A DNA stretch of 64,000 nucleotides from Streptomyces sp. TBY4 (lineage in GTDB: Bacteria > Actinomycetota > Actinomycetes > Streptomycetales > Streptomycetaceae). How positions within the stretch are numbered: position 1 is the first letter of the stretch; every line of letters begins with the position of its first letter. The notes beneath the pieces are model-generated. The model searched no databases. It worked only from the letters and a program-made list of their open reading frames with translations, and had not been told where the DNA came from. This document shows, in pieces, positions 10,364-19,241 of this stretch. The stretch is from NCBI RefSeq assembly GCF_024213195.1, contig NZ_JANAVF010000001.1, positions 248,001-312,000 on the forward strand, in the 5' to 3' direction. The position numbers and the translations under genes were made by a program.

Positions 10364-12163
10364 CTACCAGACGGGAATGGGCGCGGGTGCCTCCGTGCCG
10401 AGGTCCGGGGTGTCGCGGAGTTCGACGGTGGTGCCGGGGCGGTGCAGTTCGAGAATCACCAGGGTGTTCCCGCCCGCGCGCCAGAGCGGGGCCGGCGCGT
10501 ACAGGGTCTTCTGCGGGCCGCGCTCCCAGAACCTGCCCAGGGCGAAGCCGTTCAGCCAGACCATGCCCTTGGTCCATCCGGGCAGGGCGATGAACGCGTC
10601 GGCGGCGGAGTCCAGTTCGACGGTGACCCGGTGGAAGGAGGGGCCCTCCGGGAGGGGACCGGGGCCGAACTCGATTCCCGCCAGGTCGTCGAGGGGCAGC
10701 GGTCTGGTCTCCCAGCCGAACTGGTACTGGTTGTCCAGCCTGACCCCCTCGCGGATGCCCTTGCGATCGGCCAGCAGCGGACCGTAGTTGATGCGCCCCT
10801 GGTTCTCCACCAGGATCTCGAGCTCCGCTCCCCCGTCGGGCACGGTGACGGTGAGCGCCGCGAGCGGCTCGTCCCGTTCCAGCAGTCCGATCTCCCGGCC
10901 GTCCAGGAAGACCTGGGCCCGATCGGCCAGTCCGTCGATGCGCAGCTCCGCGGCGGGCAGGGGCCCGCGCAGGCGGGTCCGGTAGTGGATCAGCCCCAGG
11001 GACTGGCCGGCTTCTTCCATGGTCAGCGGATCGACGTGGTGGACGGGCTTGGAGAGTACGTCCAGGGAGCCGGCCAGTGAGGCCCGCGCGTCCACGGTGA
11101 GCAGCCGGGGCGCCACGCGCGGGGGCAGCGGGGGCGGTTCGTGGGTGACGGGGGCGGTGTGCCGGCCGATGACCTCGCGGAAGAGGTGGAACTTCGGGGT
11201 GAGTTCGCCGGCTTCGCCGACGGGGGCGTCGTAGTCGTAGCTGGTCACGTCGGGCTGGTAGGAGGTGCCGTCGTGGTTGGCGCCGTTCCACCAGCCGAAG
11301 TTGGTGCCGCCGTGGCCCATGTAGATGTTCACCGAGGCGCCCGCGGCGAGGAGGCTGTCGAGGGTGGCGGCGGCGTCCTCGGGGTCGCGCGTGTGGTGCG
11401 GTTCGCCCCAGTGGTCGAACCAGCCGTGCCAGTACTCCACGCAGACCAGCGGCCCTTCCGGCTGGTAGGTGCGCAGGGTGGCGAGCGAGCTCTCGGGGCG
11501 GGAGCCGAAGGTCCCGGTGGTCAGGACGCCGGGGATGCGCCCGCCGAGCTGGAACCCGTGGTCGGCCCCGTCGGTGGTGAACAGCAGGCAGTCGAGGCCC
11601 CGTCGGACCAGGCCGTCGCGGAGGTGTTCCAGATAGCCGGTGTCGTTGCCGAAGCTGCCGTACTCGTTCTCGACCCCCATCGCCACGACCGGCCCGCCCC
11701 TGCTGCCGAGGAGCGGGACCAGTACGGGGGCCAGGGCGTCGAACCAGGCGTCCACCGCGGCCAGGTAGGCGGGGTCGCGCCGGCGGATCCGGATCGTACG
11801 GTCGGCCAGCAGCCATCCGGGCAGCCCGCCGAAGTCCCATTCGGCGCAGATGTAGGGGCCCGGCCGGACGATGACGTCGAGGCCCAGCGCGCCCGCGGTG
11901 CGGATGAAGGCCGCCACGTCGTTCGGCCCGTCGAAGGTGAACGCGCCGGGGCGGGGCTCGTGGACGTTCCAGGCCACGTAGGTCTCGACGGTGTTCACGC
12001 CCATCGCGCGCAGGCGCAGCAGCCGGTCGGACCAGAGACCGGGGTGCACCCGGAAGTAGTGGATGGCCGCGGAGACGATCCGGTGCGGGCGGCCGTCGCG
12101 CAGGAAGCCGGTCCCGTCCGTGGTCAGCGTCGTGATCGGCGGGTGGGGTGGCGGTGGCTGCAC
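10364..12163 (-). CDS. GH35 beta-galactosidase
   Basis: A 599-residue glycoside hydrolase family 35 enzyme that removes terminal beta-galactose. The TIM-barrel domain (about residues 20-330) contains the proton donor motif VENEYG near residue 165 and the nucleophile region EYWHGWFDHWG. Two beta-rich jelly-roll domains follow (TKGMVWLNGFALGRFW). There is no signal peptide, so it is probably cytoplasmic. GTG at 12163 has GAAAGAGAG upstream. A perfect LacI-type palindrome 78-93 bp upstream suggests sugar-dependent repression, although no LacI gene or sugar transporter is in the window. Confidence 0.92.
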   Translation of the reverse strand: MQPPPPHPPITTLTTDGTGFLRDGRPHRIVSAAIHYFRVHPGLWSDRLLRLRAMGVNTVETYVAWNVHEPRPGAFTFDGPNDVAAFIRTAGALGLDVIVRPGPYICAEWDFGGLPGWLLADRTIRIRRRDPAYLAAVDAWFDALAPVLVPLLGSRGGPVVAMGVENEYGSFGNDTGYLEHLRDGLVRRGLDCLLFTTDGADHGFQLGGRIPGVLTTGTFGSRPESSLATLRTYQPEGPLVCVEYWHGWFDHWGEPHHTRDPEDAAATLDSLLAAGASVNIYMGHGGTNFGWWNGANHDGTSYQPDVTSYDYDAPVGEAGELTPKFHLFREVIGRHTAPVTHEPPPLPPRVAPRLLTVDARASLAGSLDVLSKPVHHVDPLTMEEAGQSLGLIHYRTRLRGPLPAAELRIDGLADRAQVFLDGREIGLLERDEPLAALTVTVPDGGAELEILVENQGRINYGPLLADRKGIREGVRLDNQYQFGWETRPLPLDDLAGIEFGPGPLPEGPSFHRVTVELDSAADAFIALPGWTKGMVWLNGFALGRFWERGPQKTLYAPAPLWRAGGNTLVILELHRPGTTVELRDTPDLGTEAPAPIPVW

Positions 12164-12240
12164 GTGTGCGCTCTCTTTCGGTCACTCCGGTGGTGCTCGG
12201 CTCGTCGGCCGACGGGGCTCCGGCAGTGGAAGGCCCCGAA

Positions 12241-12256
12241 TAGAAAGCGCTTTCTA
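12241..12256. promoter_or_regulatory. LacI-family operator
   Basis: TAGAAAGCGCTTTCTA is a perfect 16-bp palindrome with the central CG of LacI/GalR-family operators. It lies between the GNAT stop and the GH35 start, so the beta-galactosidase is the evident target. The repressor is not encoded in the window. Confidence 0.75.
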
Positions 12257-12341
12257 CGGCCGTGGATCACGCTAGGCCGAAGCGGCCCGGAGGGTCAAGG
12301 GGGCTTCAGCAGGTACGCGCTGTCCTTGTGGACCGGATCCG

Positions 12342-13247
12342 TCAGAGGAAGTGGCCGCTGGCGAGATAGGGAGCCGGTTCCGCCATGCCGCGGAGCGCGA
12401 GGTAGCCCTCCTGGCCGATGTCCAGCCGCGCGGCCAGGCCGACGTCGACCGCCCAGTGGTTGGCGGTGGTGATGCAGTTGACGAGCGTGTCGCCCCGGGA
12501 GGCGGCGAGGGCCTCCCACAGCAGGTCCTGGGCGGTCCCCGGCTCCGCCGCGGCGAGGAGTACGGCCCGGTTCTCCTCGTCGTCGATGTACGCGTATCCC
12601 GGCCTGCGCGGATCCCGGGACACGACCAGCCTGAGGCGCTCGAGCATGTAGGCGTGGTCGGGTCCGTGACCGGCCCCGCGGAGCCGCTCGTCCAGCCGGT
12701 CCATCCATTCGAGGTCCTCGGGCCGGCCCTCGCGGAGCCCGCCGCCCGCGGGAAGCGTGGACCGGTCGACCGTGCCGACCATCCGCATCTGCGGGTACAG
12801 CAGGAAGCCCGCCTGCCGGTAGCGCCGGGTCGCACCCGGGTGCACCGAGGAGGAGAACAGCCCCGGCCGGCCGTCGGCGTGCGCCAGCGCGGCGTCCATC
12901 AGCCGCCTGCCGATGCCCCGGCCCTGATGGCGGGTCAGCACGCCGTAGGTGGCGAGGCACCAGACCTGGCCGCGGTTCTGCGCCATGGCGAACCCGACCA
13001 CGTCGCCACCAGCGCCGCTCCCGTCCTCCTCGACCGCGACCCAGCACCCCGCGGGATCGATCTCCAGATAGAACCGCATCCGTTCGATCCACTGCTTCGA
13101 TCCGGCTTCCGAACGGGGCCGGATCTCCGGTTCGCCGACCCTCCTGGTGCTCTGGTCCGCCTCGAAGAAGAGCACCGCCGAAGCCCGCTCCGCCGACGGA
13201 AGGTCTTCCTCCCGCGCCGGCCTGATCCGCACTGATTCCATGGCCAT
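12342..13247 (-). CDS. GNAT-family acetyltransferase
   Basis: About 301 residues. The N-terminal half is a GNAT domain with the acetyl-CoA pyrophosphate loop QGRGIGRRLMDAAL (motif Q/R-x-x-G-x-G/A). The C-terminal half resembles a second, degenerate GNAT fold, as in tandem GNAT proteins. The start is uncertain: ATG at 13247 follows GGGGAG by only 3 nt, and ATG at 13241 follows it by 9 nt, which is the better spacing. It is divergent from the MMPL gene. The acceptor substrate cannot be told from sequence. Confidence 0.82.
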   Translation of the reverse strand: MAMESVRIRPAREEDLPSAERASAVLFFEADQSTRRVGEPEIRPRSEAGSKQWIERMRFYLEIDPAGCWVAVEEDGSGAGGDVVGFAMAQNRGQVWCLATYGVLTRHQGRGIGRRLMDAALAHADGRPGLFSSSVHPGATRRYRQAGFLLYPQMRMVGTVDRSTLPAGGGLREGRPEDLEWMDRLDERLRGAGHGPDHAYMLERLRLVVSRDPRRPGYAYIDDEENRAVLLAAAEPGTAQDLLWEALAASRGDTLVNCITTANHWAVDVGLAARLDIGQEGYLALRGMAEPAPYLASGHFL

Positions 13248-13335
13248 ACGCTCCCCGGTGTCCATCGACCGGTGGACAAGAAGTTCAGTCTGCCGGACGT
13301 CATGCCCGCCTCGGCCCGACGCGCATGATCCAGAC

Positions 13336-15594
13336 ATGAACCGACCAACCGTCAGAATCGCCCGCTGGAGCGCCCGTCACGCAGGACGAGCGATCGCCTG
13401 CTGGTTCGCCTTCGTGATCCTCTGCCTCGGCGCCGGCATCGCCGTCGGCAGCAACCAGGCCGCCTCCGAGGACTTCCGGGTCGGCGAGGCCGGCCGCGCC
13501 GAAGCCATCGCCGCCGAAGGCGGCCTGGAGCGCAGGCCCACGGAACAGATACTCATCCGCTCCCGGTCCGGCCCGCTGGACGCGGCAGCCGCCGACGCGG
13601 CAGCTCAGGACGTCACCGAGCGGATGCGCCGGCTGCCCGGGGTCGAGCGCATCGCCGCCCCCCTGCGCTCCCGCGACGGCACGGCCCTGATGGTGGCGGT
13701 GGTCATGAAGGGACCGGAGCTGGACGGCAGGAAGAACGTCGTTCCGCTCCTGGAGCAGACCGCCCAGGTGGCCGCCGCCCATCCCGGCCTGATCGTGGAG
13801 GAGACCGGCTCCCCGGCCATCAGCAAGGGGGTCAACGACCAGCGGAGCAAGGACCTGGCCCTGTCGGAGCGCCTCACCCTGCCCCTCACCCTGATCACCC
13901 TGCTGCTGGTGTTCGGCTCCGTCGTGATGGCGGGCGTCCCCCTGCTGCTCGCGCTCTCCTCGATCGCGGCCGCCCTCGGGCTGTCCATGGTCGCCTCGCA
14001 CCTCCTGCCCGACCCCGGAGTCGGCACCAACATGATCCTGCTCATCGGCCTCGCCGTCGGTGTCGACTACACCCTCTTCTACCTGGAGCGGGAGCGCGAG
14101 GAACGGGCCCGTGCCCAGGGCCGGCTGAGCTCCGAGGCCCTGGTCGAACTGGCGGCCGCGACCGCGGGACGGGCCATCGTGGTCTCCGGGCTCGCCGTGA
14201 TCGTGTCCACCGCCTCCCTCTACCTCGCCACCGACGTCATCTTCTCCTCCCTCGCCACCGGAACCATCCTGGTCGTCGCAGTGGCCGTCGCCAGCTCGCT
14301 GACCGTGCTGCCCGCGCTGCTGGTGAAGATCGGCCGCCGCACCGAGCGCCGGGCCCTACGGGGTGAGCGGCCGCGTACGAGGCTACCGTGGCCGCGCCGT
14401 GCAGCCGGTGGCGGGCGCGCGGCCCGCGCGAGCACCGGACGGCTGTCCGGAGCCCTCCTGAGGCCCGCGCGCACGCGACCCGTCCTCACGCTGTGCGTGT
14501 CCGTCCTGGCCATGCTCGGCCTGGCCGCACCCGCGTTCGGTCTCAAGCTCGTCGATCCGGGCCGGGACACCTTCTCCCGGGACATCCCCGCCATGCAGGT
14601 CTACGACCGGCTCAACGCGGCCTACCCCGAACTGACCACCCAGCACCGGGTCAGCGTCAGGTCCACCCCTGAACGCGCCGGTGAGGTCCGCACCGCCCTG
14701 GCGGAACTCGGCCGGCGCGTCCAGAGCGATCCGTTGTTCCACAGCACCGCCGAGCCGAGGATCCTGACCTCGGCCGACGGCCGGATCAGCGTGCTGGAGC
14801 TGGCCGTTCCCTTCGCCGCGACCTCGCAGGAGGGCGCCGCCTCGCTGACCCGGCTCCGCCAGGTGCACCTGCCCGCGACGGCCGGCGCGCTGACGGGGGC
14901 CGAGGCGGCCGTGTCGGGAGACGTGGCCCGCGGCCTCGACTATGTGGAGCACGAGAAGGGCAAACTTCCCCTGGTTCTCGGGTTCCTGCTGCTGGCAACC
15001 TTCCTGATGACCCTCTGGGCCTTCCGGTCGGCGGTCATCGCCCTGATCGGGGTGCTCCTCAACCTGTTGTCGGCCGGAGCCGCCCTCGGCGCCCTGGTCG
15101 CCACCTTCCAGGGCACCTGGGCGGAAGACCTCCTGGGCTTTGACTCCCTCGGTGCGATCGCCTCCCGGGTCCCGCTGTTCCTCTTCGTCATCCTCTTCGG
15201 ACTCTCCATGGACTACCAGGTGTTCGTCGTCAGCCGCATCAAGGAGGCGAGGGACAACGGGATGACCGCCCGCGAAGCCGTGCTGGAGGGCATCGGCCGG
15301 TCCGCCAGGGTGGTGACCAGCGCGGCCATCGTGATGGTGACGGTGTTCGGGGCCTTCGTGGCCCTGCACCTCACCGAGATGAAGCAGATGGGCTTCTGCC
15401 TGGCCCTCGCGGTCCTGCTGGACGCCGTGGTGGTCCGGCTCATGCTCCTCCCCTCGCTGCTGCTCCTCCTCGGAGAGCGGGCCTGGCGCCCGCTGGGCGG
15501 TGTGCGCCGCAAGGGCCGCACGCGTCGTACGCCCGAGGCCCACCCGGTGCAGAGCTCTCCGTCCACCGAACGCCCGCCGCAGAACGTAGGCTGA
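13336..15594 (+). CDS. MMPL/RND-family exporter
   Basis: 752 residues, the usual size for actinobacterial MMPL proteins, which export lipids or drugs using the proton gradient. Topology is as expected: one N-terminal helix, a large extracytoplasmic domain, five helices with the LLIGLAVGVDYTLFYLER motif (Asp in helix 4 for proton relay), then a second domain and six helices with LFGLSMDYQVFV. The segment between the halves is Arg-rich. The stop is 5 nt before a sensor kinase, so the exporter and two-component system appear to be one operon. The substrate may be the signal, but this is inference. Confidence 0.88.
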   Translation: MNRPTVRIARWSARHAGRAIACWFAFVILCLGAGIAVGSNQAASEDFRVGEAGRAEAIAAEGGLERRPTEQILIRSRSGPLDAAAADAAAQDVTERMRRLPGVERIAAPLRSRDGTALMVAVVMKGPELDGRKNVVPLLEQTAQVAAAHPGLIVEETGSPAISKGVNDQRSKDLALSERLTLPLTLITLLLVFGSVVMAGVPLLLALSSIAAALGLSMVASHLLPDPGVGTNMILLIGLAVGVDYTLFYLEREREERARAQGRLSSEALVELAAATAGRAIVVSGLAVIVSTASLYLATDVIFSSLATGTILVVAVAVASSLTVLPALLVKIGRRTERRALRGERPRTRLPWPRRAAGGGRAARASTGRLSGALLRPARTRPVLTLCVSVLAMLGLAAPAFGLKLVDPGRDTFSRDIPAMQVYDRLNAAYPELTTQHRVSVRSTPERAGEVRTALAELGRRVQSDPLFHSTAEPRILTSADGRISVLELAVPFAATSQEGAASLTRLRQVHLPATAGALTGAEAAVSGDVARGLDYVEHEKGKLPLVLGFLLLATFLMTLWAFRSAVIALIGVLLNLLSAGAALGALVATFQGTWAEDLLGFDSLGAIASRVPLFLFVILFGLSMDYQVFVVSRIKEARDNGMTAREAVLEGIGRSARVVTSAAIVMVTVFGAFVALHLTEMKQMGFCLALAVLLDAVVVRLMLLPSLLLLLGERAWRPLGGVRRKGRTRRTPEAHPVQSSPSTERPPQNVG

Positions 15595-15599
15595 CGATC

Positions 15600-16781
15600 A
15601 TGCTGCAACGGCCCAGGCAAGGCGACCCGTTCTGGATATGGATGCTCCACTGGTGGGACATCCTGTCCTGGGCCGTCATCGGACTCCTGATGCTGCTCAC
15701 CGCCCTCGCCGACCTCCCGGGTCCGGTGAAGTACGGGTCGCTCGCACTCCTGGGCCTGCTCGCCTTCAGCTACGCGTTCGTCAGGCGGCTGCCCGGAAAT
15801 CCCGTACGCGGGGGCTACGTTCACCTGATCGTGCTGCTGGTCACCCTCGCGGCCCTCTCGTACCTGCGCGACGGGTACGGAGTGCTCTACACCCTGGCCC
15901 TGCCGCAGTTCGTCATCTTCGTGGAGAACCTCCGGGCCGCGATCGTTCTCAGCGGCCTGGGGGCCACGGCGATCACCCTCGGCGGCACCCTGCGGCAGGG
16001 CTGGGGAGCCGAGAACCTCACCACGAACACCATCTCCTCCCTCTCCGTCTACGCGGTGAGCGTGCTGATCGCTTTACTGACCCCGAGAGCACTCGCGGCC
16101 CGCGACGAACGGGCCCAGTTGCGCGCCGAGTTGGACAGCGCACAGCTCGACCTGGCCACGGCACACCGGATCCAGGGTGCGGCGCAGGAGCGCGAGCGCC
16201 TCGCCCGGGAGATCCACGACACCCTCGCCCAGGGGTTCGCCTCCATCATCGTGCTGGCGGAGGCGGCCCGCTCCAGCCTGGAAACCGATCCGGGGCGCAG
16301 TGCACAACAGTTGCTGTCCATCGAGCAGACCGCTCGGGAGAACTTCGCGGAGGCCCGGGTCCTGGTCGGGGCGGCCCCGCAGAGCGGACTCACACCGGGA
16401 TCCGTCGCGGCGACCCTGCGCCGGACCCTGGACCGCTTCTCCGAGGACACGGGGCTCCACGTCATCTCCGACCTGGCCGAGGTCGAATGCGACCAGCCGA
16501 CCCGGATCGCCCTGCTGCGCTGCACCCAGGAGTCCCTGGCCAACGTCCGCAAGCACGCGGCCGCCTCCACGGTGGACGTGGTCCTCGCGCAACGGCCGTA
16601 CGGCGTGGAGCTGGAGATCACCGACGACGGCCAGGGCTTCGCCGTCGAGGACGCCCGCGGGTTCGGCCTCGGCGGCATGAGAAAGCGTCTCGCCGAACTC
16701 GGCGGAGACCTCACGGTCACCAGCTCCGTCGGTGACGGCACCCGCATCCTGGCCCTGATCCCCACGAACGATGAGGCATGA
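15600..16781 (+). CDS. NarL-type sensor histidine kinase
   Basis: 393 residues. About five hydrophobic helices fill residues 20-160 with almost no extracellular domain, suggesting sensing within the membrane. The HisKA_3 dimerisation domain has the phospho-acceptor His206 in LAREIHDTLAQG, and a HATPase domain follows with TDDGQGF and GLGGMRKRL. It is 5 nt after the MMPL exporter and its end meets the cognate regulator. The arrangement resembles detector modules that adjust an exporter to membrane-active compounds; that role is inferred. Confidence 0.9.
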   Translation: MLQRPRQGDPFWIWMLHWWDILSWAVIGLLMLLTALADLPGPVKYGSLALLGLLAFSYAFVRRLPGNPVRGGYVHLIVLLVTLAALSYLRDGYGVLYTLALPQFVIFVENLRAAIVLSGLGATAITLGGTLRQGWGAENLTTNTISSLSVYAVSVLIALLTPRALAARDERAQLRAELDSAQLDLATAHRIQGAAQERERLAREIHDTLAQGFASIIVLAEAARSSLETDPGRSAQQLLSIEQTARENFAEARVLVGAAPQSGLTPGSVAATLRRTLDRFSEDTGLHVISDLAEVECDQPTRIALLRCTQESLANVRKHAAASTVDVVLAQRPYGVELEITDDGQGFAVEDARGFGLGGMRKRLAELGGDLTVTSSVGDGTRILALIPTNDEA

Positions 16782-16782
16782 C

Positions 16783-17424
16783 ATGACCCCAGAACCGTCC
16801 CTGCGCGTCGTGGTGGTGGACGACCACACGGTCATGCGCGCCGGCGTGGTGGCCCTACTGGCCTCGGAACCGACCGTCGACATCGTCGGTGAGGCCGGGG
16901 ACGGCCGCGCCGCCGTGGAACTGATCGAGCGCCTGCGGCCGGACGTCGCACTGATCGATCTGCGGATGCCCGTACTGGACGGGGTGAGCGCCACGGCCGA
17001 GATCGTCGCCGGCCCCGCCCCCACCCGGGTGCTGATCCTGACGACGTACGACACCGACGAGGAGATCGAGCGCGCGGTGGAGGCCGGGGCGATCGGGTAC
17101 CTGCTCAAGGACACCACCCGCGAGCAGCTCGTCGACGCCATCCACTCCGCGTCCCGGGGCGAAACCGTCCTGGCCCCGCGGGTCGCGGAGCGCCTGGTGG
17201 CCCGGATGCGCCGGCCCGCCGTCGTGCCGTTGACCGCCCGCGAGGTGGACGTCCTCAACGCGGTGGCGGACGGACTGTCCAATGTGGAGATCGGCCGGAG
17301 GCTGGTCATCGCCGAAGCCACGGTCAAGACCCACCTGCTCCGCGTCTTCGCCAAACTGGACGTCAGCGACCGCACCCACGCGGTGGTCGTGGCCATGCAG
17401 CGAGGACTCCTGACCCGCCGCTGA
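16783..17424 (+). CDS. NarL/LuxR response regulator
   Basis: 213 residues. The receiver domain has the acidic pocket at Asp13-Asp14 and the phosphorylation site Asp59 in ALIDLRMP. The C-terminal LuxR helix-turn-helix includes LTAREVDVLNAVADGLSN and VKTHLLRVFAKL. I prefer ATG at 16783 because GAGG lies 6 nt upstream; an in-frame ATG at 16771 overlaps the kinase end. It is the partner of the kinase just upstream and probably controls the MMPL operon. Confidence 0.9.
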   Translation: MTPEPSLRVVVVDDHTVMRAGVVALLASEPTVDIVGEAGDGRAAVELIERLRPDVALIDLRMPVLDGVSATAEIVAGPAPTRVLILTTYDTDEEIERAVEAGAIGYLLKDTTREQLVDAIHSASRGETVLAPRVAERLVARMRRPAVVPLTAREVDVLNAVADGLSNVEIGRRLVIAEATVKTHLLRVFAKLDVSDRTHAVVVAMQRGLLTRR

Positions 17425-17440
17425 TGTGCATAGTGTGCCC

Positions 17441-17770
17441 ATGGATCGCATCGCGGGTCGGGCCCGCCTCGAATGGTGGGCCAATGAAGCGACGTGCCTC
17501 GAGAGATACGCCGTCGACATCACCGCCACTGCCGACCCGGCCGACACCTGGTGGGCAGCCGGTCGGCACGCCGAGGCCCTGGACGCGCCCCAGCGCGAGG
17601 GCTGGGACTTCCTCATGGAGATGGACCCTTACTTCTCCCTCGCGCTTCCCGGCGAGGAGAAGCCCTCCCTCTTCGTGCGGGTCTCCGAGGCGCAGGACGG
17701 AACTCTCACGCTCACGGAGGCCCTGGACGGCAAGGACGGTTCAGTGGACTTCACCTTCGACCTCCCCTGA
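17441..17770 (+). CDS. Small protein of unknown function
   Basis: 109 residues from ATG at 17441 (MDRIAGRARLEWWANE); an in-frame GTG at 17426 is possible. It is acidic and Trp-rich with a beta-strand-like C-terminus ending DFTFDLP. There is no signal peptide or membrane segment. It starts 16 nt after the response regulator and may be co-transcribed with it. I do not recognise the family. Codon use fits a real gene. Confidence 0.6.
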   Translation: MDRIAGRARLEWWANEATCLERYAVDITATADPADTWWAAGRHAEALDAPQREGWDFLMEMDPYFSLALPGEEKPSLFVRVSEAQDGTLTLTEALDGKDGSVDFTFDLP

Positions 17771-17773
17771 GCC

Positions 17774-17799
17774 GCCACCCCCCTCGCCATGAGGGTGGC
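17774..17799. terminator. Bidirectional terminator-like hairpin
   Basis: GCCACCC at 17774-17780 pairs with GGGTGGC at 17793-17799 (12-nt loop). It sits between the convergent small-protein and aldehyde dehydrogenase genes. Confidence 0.45.
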
Positions 17800-17816
17800 T
17801 GCCAGGTCGAGCCCGG

Positions 17817-19241
17817 TCACAGCATGACGTGCTTGGCCTGGGTGTAGTCCAGGAGGCCGGCCAGGGAGAGGTCGCTGCCGTAGCCGGAGTGTTTGACTCC
17901 GCCGTGGGGCATCTCGGAGACCGTGGTGCCGTGGGTGTTCACCCAGACGATGCCGGTGTGCAGGGCGCGGGTGGCGCGCATCGCGCGGTCGTGGTCGGCG
18001 GTCCACACGCTCGCGGCCAGGCCGAAGCGGACTCCGTTGGCGAGGTGCAGGGCCTCGGCCTCGTCCGCGAAGGTCTGGACGCTCACGACGGGTCCGAAGA
18101 TCTCCTCCTGCACGATCTCGTCGTCCTGGCGGACGCCCGCGACCACGGTGGGCTCGTGGTAGAAGCCGGGGCGCGGGAGCCGGCTGCCTCCGGTGACGGT
18201 CCTGGCGTGGGCCGGCAGGCGGTCCAGCAGGCCCTGTACGGAGGCCAGTTGGGCGGTGTTGTTGAGGGGTCCGAAGTCGGCGCCGGCGCGGAGTCCGGCC
18301 GCCTCGGCGGCGAAGGCCTCGAGGAACGCGTCGTGGATCCGGCGGTGGACCAGGAGCCGGGTGGGTGCGGTGCAGTCCTGGCCGGCGTTGTAGTAGGCGA
18401 CCGCGGCGAGGGCGGAGGCGGTCGCCTTGACGTCCACGTCCTCGTGGACGATGACGGGGGCGTTGCCGCCGAGTTCCAGGTGGACCCGCTTGAGGCCGGC
18501 CGCGGCGGCCGCCGCGATCTCCTGTCCGGCCCGGACGCTGCCGGTGACGGCGATCAGGGCGACCGCAGGATGGGCGGTGAGGGCGCGGCCGGTGTCGCGG
18601 TCTCCGCAGACCACGTTGAGCACGCCCGGCGGCAGGTGCTCGGCGGCGATCCGGGCCAGGAGCACGGACGAGGAGGGGGTGGTGTCGGCGGGTTTGAGCA
18701 CGGTGGTGTTCCCGGCGGCGATGGCCGGAGCGATCTTCCACGCGGCCATCATCAGCGGGTAGTTCCAGGGGGTGATCTGGGCGCAGACCCCGACCGGTTC
18801 GCGGCGCAGCAGGGAGGTGCGGCCCTCGGTGTACTCGGCCGCGGCGGCGCCCGGCAGGTTCCGCGCGGCTCCGGCGAAGTAGCGGACGGCGTCGGCGATC
18901 GCGGGCAGCTCGTCCTGCCTGAACTGCTCGGCGGGCTTTCCGGTGTCCCCGGTCTCCGCGGCGGTGAACTCCTCCGCGTGCGCCTCGATGGCGTCGGCGA
19001 TGCCGAGGAGGGCACGCTGCCGCGCGGCCGGGGTGGTGGTGGACCAGTGCTCGTACGCGGCCGCCGCCGCGAAGCAGGCCGCGTCCGTGTCGGCGGGGCC
19101 CGAGCGCGGGGCCCGGCGGTGCACACGGCCGGTGGCGGGGTCGGTGAGGGCCATGGTCTCGCCCGAGGCGGCGGGCCGGTCCGCTCCCCCGATGTGGTTG
19201 AGCAGGGCCGGGCCGGCGGGGTCGTGCGGGGTGTCAGCCAC
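17817..19241 (-). CDS. Aldehyde dehydrogenase (aminoaldehyde type)
   Basis: 474 residues of the NAD-dependent aldehyde dehydrogenase superfamily. It has the cofactor-loop PWNYPLMM, the general base Glu in LELGGNAP, and the nucleophile Cys in AGQDCTAP. The context, directly after an FAD amine oxidase and a polyamine-type importer, suggests that it oxidises an amino-aldehyde such as 4-aminobutanal to the acid. Its start overlaps the amine oxidase stop by 8 nt. It is the last gene of the leftward catabolic operon. Confidence 0.9.
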   Translation of the reverse strand: MADTPHDPAGPALLNHIGGADRPAASGETMALTDPATGRVHRRAPRSGPADTDAACFAAAAAYEHWSTTTPAARQRALLGIADAIEAHAEEFTAAETGDTGKPAEQFRQDELPAIADAVRYFAGAARNLPGAAAAEYTEGRTSLLRREPVGVCAQITPWNYPLMMAAWKIAPAIAAGNTTVLKPADTTPSSSVLLARIAAEHLPPGVLNVVCGDRDTGRALTAHPAVALIAVTGSVRAGQEIAAAAAAGLKRVHLELGGNAPVIVHEDVDVKATASALAAVAYYNAGQDCTAPTRLLVHRRIHDAFLEAFAAEAAGLRAGADFGPLNNTAQLASVQGLLDRLPAHARTVTGGSRLPRPGFYHEPTVVAGVRQDDEIVQEEIFGPVVSVQTFADEAEALHLANGVRFGLAASVWTADHDRAMRATRALHTGIVWVNTHGTTVSEMPHGGVKHSGYGSDLSLAGLLDYTQAKHVML

